A stretch of DNA of 9,907 bases from Opitutia bacterium UBA953. Lineage in GTDB: Bacteria > Verrucomicrobiota > Verrucomicrobiia > Opitutales > UBA953. A program made the position numbers and the translations under genes. Shown here piece after piece: positions 6,443-9,907 of the stretch. The notes under the pieces were generated by a model. It saw nothing but the letters and a program-made list of their open reading frames with translations, had not been told where the DNA came from and ran no database searches. Where the stretch lies: contig DBCR01000039.1 in the NCBI GenBank assembly GCA_002293125.1, positions 1 to 9,907 of the forward strand. Direction: 5' to 3'. Numbering within the stretch: the first letter of the stretch is position 1; each line of letters begins with the position of its first letter.

Positions 6443-7678
6443 TCAGCGCAGGTCTTCGGAGACGGGCCTGATCCTAAGGACGAGCCAGGCGGAGAGACAA
6501 GCCACGGCGGCGAACCCGGCGAAGATAAGGTTCAGGGGGACGTGATGGTCGCGCAGCCAGCCGAACCCGACGTCGGAGAGCCCGCCGCAGGAGATGCTGG
6601 CGAGGTTCATCAGGCCGTAGCCCGTGGCGCGTCGCTCGGGACGCGCGATCTGGGCGAGGATCGGCATATTGTTGCCATCGAACAGGCCCCACCCGAGCCC
6701 GAACAGCACCAGGAAGAAGATCGCGAGCGGGAGCGAGCCGAGGTCGATGACGATGCCGACCCCGAGCAACGCCGGCGCGATGAGCGCCATGCCGAGGGCG
6801 CTGACCTTCTGGCGGCCGCGCAGGCTCTGGCGCATCCACCGGTCCGCGAGCCAGCCGCCGAAAAGCGCGCTCGCGATGGCGGCCCCTTGCCACCAGACCA
6901 CGGCGCTCACGCCGGCGAGGCCCTGCGTGAGGCCGAGTTCCTTGCGCAGCACGCTGGGCATCCAGTCGCGCACGACCCAGCCGGCCAGCGCGGGCAGGGT
7001 GAAGTAGAGCAGCAGCAGCTGGAAGTTGCGGTCGCGCAGGAGTTCGCCCGCCGCGGCCAGCGGGGCGCCGGCGGTCGGCGCGTCGGGCTTGCGCGGGGCT
7101 TCGCGGAGCCACCACCAGAGCGGCAGCGCATAGCCGACGCCCGCCAGTCCCAGCGCGGCGAAGGCCCAGCGCCAGCCGAGGGCCGGGTCGTCCGCCACGT
7201 AGCCGCCGACGCTGCCCAGCATGACGCCGAGGTAGATGCCGATTTGATGCAGGCCGACGGCGCGCGAACGCGTCGCGCTCAGGTGATGGTCCGCGATCAG
7301 CGCAAGCGCCGCCGGGATGTAGAACGCCTCGCTCAGGCCCATGATGGCGCGCGTCCAGAGGAGCTGGTCATAAGTCTGCACATAACCCGTCACCCAGGTG
7401 TCGGCCGACCAGACGAGCAGGCTGAGCGCGATGACGTGGCGTCGGCCGAAGCGGTCCGCGACGTAGCCGGCGAAGGGGCTGGCCAGCGCGTAGGTCCATT
7501 TGAACCAGGCCAGCATGTGCCCCCACTGCTCCTGGCTCCGGATGCCGCTGACGTCGCCCATGATCGACTTCTGCATCGTGGCCACGAGCTGACGGTCGAG
7601 GTAGTTGAGCAATGCGACCGGGATGAGCAGGATGACGACCAGCCATGCCGTACGGGAGGCGGAAGGAGTTTCGTTCAT
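6443..7678 (-). CDS. MFS transporter, probable sialic acid importer
   Basis: 411-residue integral membrane protein of the major facilitator superfamily with about 12 hydrophobic segments. The first TM (~12-28) ends in NYLDRQ, common in the anion:cation symporter branch. The loop 2-3 signature GYVADRFGRRHV (71-82) and its echo GGWLADRW in the second half mark the two six-TM halves. A charged central loop (LREAPRKPD) divides them. Nothing in the sequence alone fixes the substrate. Its place between the mutarotase and lyase genes makes Neu5Ac uptake by proton or cation symport across the inner membrane the best inference, analogous to NanT of Bacteroides. The start ATG overlaps the stop of the exported mutarotase gene as ATGA (7675-7678), and the lyase gene begins 5 nt after its own stop. 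Confidence 0.9.
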   Translation of the reverse strand: MNETPSASRTAWLVVILLIPVALLNYLDRQLVATMQKSIMGDVSGIRSQEQWGHMLAWFKWTYALASPFAGYVADRFGRRHVIALSLLVWSADTWVTGYVQTYDQLLWTRAIMGLSEAFYIPAALALIADHHLSATRSRAVGLHQIGIYLGVMLGSVGGYVADDPALGWRWAFAALGLAGVGYALPLWWWLREAPRKPDAPTAGAPLAAAGELLRDRNFQLLLLYFTLPALAGWVVRDWMPSVLRKELGLTQGLAGVSAVVWWQGAAIASALFGGWLADRWMRQSLRGRQKVSALGMALIAPALLGVGIVIDLGSLPLAIFFLVLFGLGWGLFDGNNMPILAQIARPERRATGYGLMNLASISCGGLSDVGFGWLRDHHVPLNLIFAGFAAVACLSAWLVLRIRPVSEDLR

Positions 7679-8721
7679 CGATATTTAGCCGGGATCGGCC
7701 AGCGGGTGAGCTTGGGCGTGCGGACGCCGGGGCGCACTTCGCCGCTCACGGTGACGAGGTCGTCGCCGAGTCTTAGGAGCGGCGCGACCGCGACGGGGTG
7801 CGGCCATTCGCCGAGGTCGGTCACCTCGAAGGACTCGAGATCCATGACGAGAATGCGACGTGCCAGCCCCGTGTGCGTTTCGTACGGATGGCCGTATTGG
7901 GTGCCGTCGTCGCCGCCCACGAAGAAAAGGTGCGTCGCCGTCGCTACGCCCGGCCCGGCGGCGCCGGCGAGTGCGTGAGGCAGGCCGTGGAAGCGGTTGC
8001 CAGCGTCGAGCGATGACTGGAAGGCTAGGTTCTCGTGGTAGCTGCGGAACGGCTTGCCGTCCTTTTCCGAGAGCGAGCAGCCGCCGCCCCAGACGAGTTT
8101 GCCTAGCCCCGAACCCACGAGCGGGATGATCCGTCCGTAGCTCGGGTCGGCGTCGGTCGTGCGCCAAGGTTTATCGGGGTCGTCGAGGTCGAGTGAAGTC
8201 AGCGTGGCGATGGCGGCGGTGTCCTCAGGTCGGGCGATGCCTCCGATGACGATCAGATGTCCGTTCGCCGAGGTGAAGCCGGCGTAGGCGCGCGGGCGGG
8301 TCATGCTTTCGGCGAAGCGGGTGACCTTGCCATCCAGTCCGACGAGCCAGACGTCGGCGCGATGTCCCTCGGCCGAAGCTCCGCCGGCGATGACTAATCC
8401 GTCGCGCCTAGGCGTCGCGCAGAACGCCGCGCCGACCAGCCCTTCGGAGAGCTCGCCGATTTTACTCCAGCTCCAGACGCCGTCCTTGCGCGCGAGTTTG
8501 AGGATGTCCTTGTGGTATTTTCGCTGGCCACCTTGCCAAGGCATCTTGTCCGGGAAGTTGGTGCCGCCCGTGGCTACGATGACTTCGCTGCCGTCCGCTT
8601 CGCGCAGGACGGCCGCCATCATGCCGGCACGGCCAAGTGGGTCAGGCAGATCCGGCAACGGCTCAGCCTGCGCACAAGCGAGCGCCGCAAGGAGGCCGAG
8701 TAATGGGGTAAGGCGGAGCAT
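7675..8721 (-). CDS. Exported kelch-type N-acetylneuraminate mutarotase (NanM-like)
   Basis: 348-residue kelch beta-propeller. Residues 1-19 form a signal peptide (Leu/Ala-rich, likely cut after AQA), so the enzyme acts in the periplasm. Cys16 sits in ALAC, a poor lipobox, so a lipoprotein is a minor alternative. Kelch-type Gly-Gly strand ends recur: VATGGTNFPDK (50-59), VIAGGASAEG, VIGGIARPED, WGGGCSL and FVGGDDG. The N(F)P after the first Gly-Gly and the GGDDG block match the NanM / cyclically-permuted mutarotase families. The expected role is to speed interconversion of alpha-Neu5Ac, the sialidase product, with the beta form before uptake. It is paralogous to the gene at 8775-9746. The ATG at 8721 lies 53 nt after the upstream gene, with no Shine-Dalgarno but with a small hairpin in the leader. 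Its stop overlaps the transporter start by 4 nt. Confidence 0.88.
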   Translation of the reverse strand: MLRLTPLLGLLAALACAQAEPLPDLPDPLGRAGMMAAVLREADGSEVIVATGGTNFPDKMPWQGGQRKYHKDILKLARKDGVWSWSKIGELSEGLVGAAFCATPRRDGLVIAGGASAEGHRADVWLVGLDGKVTRFAESMTRPRAYAGFTSANGHLIVIGGIARPEDTAAIATLTSLDLDDPDKPWRTTDADPSYGRIIPLVGSGLGKLVWGGGCSLSEKDGKPFRSYHENLAFQSSLDAGNRFHGLPHALAGAAGPGVATATHLFFVGGDDGTQYGHPYETHTGLARRILVMDLESFEVTDLGEWPHPVAVAPLLRLGDDLVTVSGEVRPGVRTPKLTRWPIPAKYR

Positions 8722-8774
8722 GCGCCAGGGTGGACTTTTTTAGTCCCTTTCCGGCGTCCTGCCAGCCCCAAAGC
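8722..8774 (-). promoter_or_regulatory. Leader between the two mutarotase genes, with A-loop hairpin
   Basis: This 53-nt gap is the longest inside the operon. On the transcribed strand it holds GGACT-AAAAA-AGTCC (8732-8746), a 5-bp stem with an all-A loop ending about 10 nt before the NanM-like start codon. No T-tract follows, so it is not a terminator. It could affect translation or be chance. No promoter is convincing. Confidence 0.3.
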
Positions 8775-9746
8775 TTATTCCGGGCGGAGCAACCAGCCTT
8801 CGGCGGAGCGGACGAACGGACGAAGTTCGCCGTTGGTCAGCGCATAGCCGCCGGACCACTTCGTGCAAGCGGTCGAGAGGACGTTGGCCGAACCTCCTTC
8901 GGCTTCGGTCCAGGTGTCGGTAGACTTATCGTAAGCGAGGACCGACTTAGCGTAGCCGGGGTGCTTAGAAGCTTCGACCTTACCGGCGAGTTTCCCGTCG
9001 TCCCCACCGAGCACGAGAATCTCGTTATCGAAGACCGGACAGGGTGACGGTGCTCCGGCGATCGGGCGGGGCATCGCGGAGAGACGGCGCCATTCCTTGC
9101 CGAGGGTGAAGGCGTGACAGTCGGAAAGGAATTCGCGTTCGACGCCCTTGGCTCCGGGGCTCAGCGCGACGCCGCCGAAGAGGAAGAACGTATCCTTCGT
9201 GCCAGCGGATTGGGCAAGCATGCGGCCGGACCCGGCGCAGAGCGGGAGCTCTTTCCAGCCGGCGTTGAGATTGGCGAGGTCGATGGCGAAGGCGCTGGAG
9301 GAGGCCGCGGTGGCGTCCGGGCGTTCGGTCCCGCCCGCAACGATGACTTTGCTGCCGACGAGCGCGCCGGTCGCATAGGCGAGCGGGCGGGGCAGGAAGG
9401 GGAAGGGGCGGACCTTGAGTTCGCCTTCTTCGACCGACAGCGTGTAGCAATCAGCGTAATGGCGATGCGAGTCGGCGCCGCCGATCATCAGGAGGCCTTG
9501 GCGGATCGAGACACTGACGCCGTAGCCGCAAGGGCGTGGCAGCTTGCCGAGGCTCGCCCACTTCTTGGAGCGGGTGCTGGCGAGGGAGAAGACTTCGTCA
9601 TGCCAGACCTTGACGCCGCCATCCCAGGCCGGCTTGTCGGGGAAGTTGGAGCCACCGCCGCAAAGGAGCAGGTCGCCGGAGGTGCCCACGAAAGCACCGC
9701 CGAAGCCGGGGGCGTTGGGAGTTTCAGGAAGTCGGGTCCAGCGCAT
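8775..9746 (-). CDS. Kelch-type mutarotase paralogue without signal peptide
   Basis: 323-residue kelch propeller counted from ATG 9746. A GTG at 9776 would add ten residues (MQPVFLVPIP), and an in-frame stop at 9792-9794 rules out anything longer. Neither start gives a signal peptide, and the propeller begins at once (MRWTRLPETPNAPGFGGAF), so the protein should be cytoplasmic. Gly-Gly blocks LCGGGSNFPDK, MIGGADSHRHY, VAGGTERPDA, LFGGVAL and VLGGDDG mirror those in the exported paralogue, including SNFPDK against TNFPDK. This is the pattern of the cyclically-permuted mutarotase family, relatives of N-acetylneuraminate epimerase NanM. It is the first gene of the operon. A likely role is anomer interconversion of Neu5Ac inside the cell ahead of the lyase, which is an inference. 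It could act on another sugar. Confidence 0.86.
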   Translation of the reverse strand: MRWTRLPETPNAPGFGGAFVGTSGDLLLCGGGSNFPDKPAWDGGVKVWHDEVFSLASTRSKKWASLGKLPRPCGYGVSVSIRQGLLMIGGADSHRHYADCYTLSVEEGELKVRPFPFLPRPLAYATGALVGSKVIVAGGTERPDATAASSSAFAIDLANLNAGWKELPLCAGSGRMLAQSAGTKDTFFLFGGVALSPGAKGVEREFLSDCHAFTLGKEWRRLSAMPRPIAGAPSPCPVFDNEILVLGGDDGKLAGKVEASKHPGYAKSVLAYDKSTDTWTEAEGGSANVLSTACTKWSGGYALTNGELRPFVRSAEGWLLRPE

Positions 9747-9907
9747 AGGAATAGGGACAAGGAAGACAGGCTGCACAAGGGTGTCCAGAGATTAGGGGGC
9801 CGTGGCGCTAATGTCGTCGCGCACCCCCGCCAATCCATGCTTTTCGGATGATTGCAGAGTCTTTTCAGGGATAAGAACCTCCGCGGCCGGTCGGAGGATT
9901 TGTTTGA
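9747..9907 (-). other. Upstream flank of the sialic-acid operon
   Basis: No reading frame in this 161-nt stretch is supported as a gene. The operon promoter should lie here, upstream of 9746 on the - strand, but I see no clear -35/-10 pair. The only AT-rich -10-like hexamer is TAATCT around 9790-9795, without a good partner. An imperfect hairpin (9878-9897) is listed separately. Confidence 0.4.
9878..9897. terminator. Possible weak hairpin terminator or operator
   Basis: CCTCCG (9878-9883) and CGGAGG (9892-9897) form a 6-bp stem with an 8-nt GC-rich loop. It is followed by ATTTGTTT on the + strand and by TTCTTAT on the - strand. Both tails are only moderately T-rich. It could end a gene lying outside the window, or act as a regulatory site for the operon that starts at 9746. 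Confidence 0.25.

Noticed and set aside
5634..6545. 303-residue open frame on the + strand opposite the lyase gene
   Set aside because: It has Arg/Ala/Gly-biased composition with no motif, while the other strand encodes a lyase with every catalytic residue.
6542..7978. 478-residue open frame on the + strand opposite the transporter
   Set aside because: It is a His/Gln/Arg/Glu-rich shadow frame of GC-rich coding DNA. The opposite strand encodes a clear 12-TM MFS protein with family signatures.
9747..9776. GTG 9776 as the start of the signal-less mutarotase
   Set aside because: It adds ten residues outside the propeller and has no Shine-Dalgarno. ATG 9746 starts right at the conserved domain edge. 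GTG use cannot be fully excluded.

Overview
This window is high-GC bacterial DNA, densely coding, with overlapping reading frames and mostly GC-rich codons. It holds the end of a housekeeping gene (enolase) followed by an accessory sialic-acid (N-acetylneuraminate, Neu5Ac) utilisation locus. The gene mix suggests a member of the Verrucomicrobiota or a related PVC lineage: an AGE-type epimerase instead of NanK/NanE, exported sialidase and kelch mutarotase, an MFS importer, and a secreted alpha/beta hydrolase with a fibronectin-like tail. That lineage call is an inference without database support; Bacteroidota share the same AGE-type pathway. Few genes have a clear Shine-Dalgarno sequence.

Layout from left to right. 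(1) 1-363 is the C-terminal end of enolase on the + strand, closed by a strong intrinsic terminator (385-412). That terminator also reads well for the convergent gene that follows. (2) 433-1725 on the - strand encodes a secreted alpha/beta hydrolase of unknown substrate. (3) An 86-nt divergent spacer contains several alternating inverted repeats. (4) 1812-4404 on the + strand is a probable three-gene unit: two homologous but diverged two-TM membrane proteins of unknown function (1812-2474, 2502-3176), then an N-acylglucosamine 2-epimerase (3208-4404). (5) 4414-9746 on the - strand is a five-gene sialic-acid operon. In transcription order it contains a cytoplasmic kelch mutarotase paralogue, an exported kelch mutarotase (NanM-like), an MFS transporter, N-acetylneuraminate lyase, and an exported GH33-type sialidase. 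Two junctions overlap (4 nt and 13 nt) and one has a 5-nt gap. (6) 9747-9907 is upstream flank with no gene that I can support.

The genes fit one pathway. The sialidase releases alpha-Neu5Ac outside the cytoplasm, and the exported mutarotase speeds anomer interconversion. The MFS carrier imports the sugar. The lyase splits it to ManNAc plus pyruvate, and the 2-epimerase converts ManNAc to GlcNAc. A GlcNAc kinase, NagA and NagB would complete the route but are not in the window, nor is a regulator or an outer-membrane receptor. The enzymes belong to known families. The less ordinary points are the second, signal-less mutarotase, the uncharacterised membrane-protein pair directly upstream of the epimerase, and the 9-nt stop-to-stop convergence of the two sialic-acid units.
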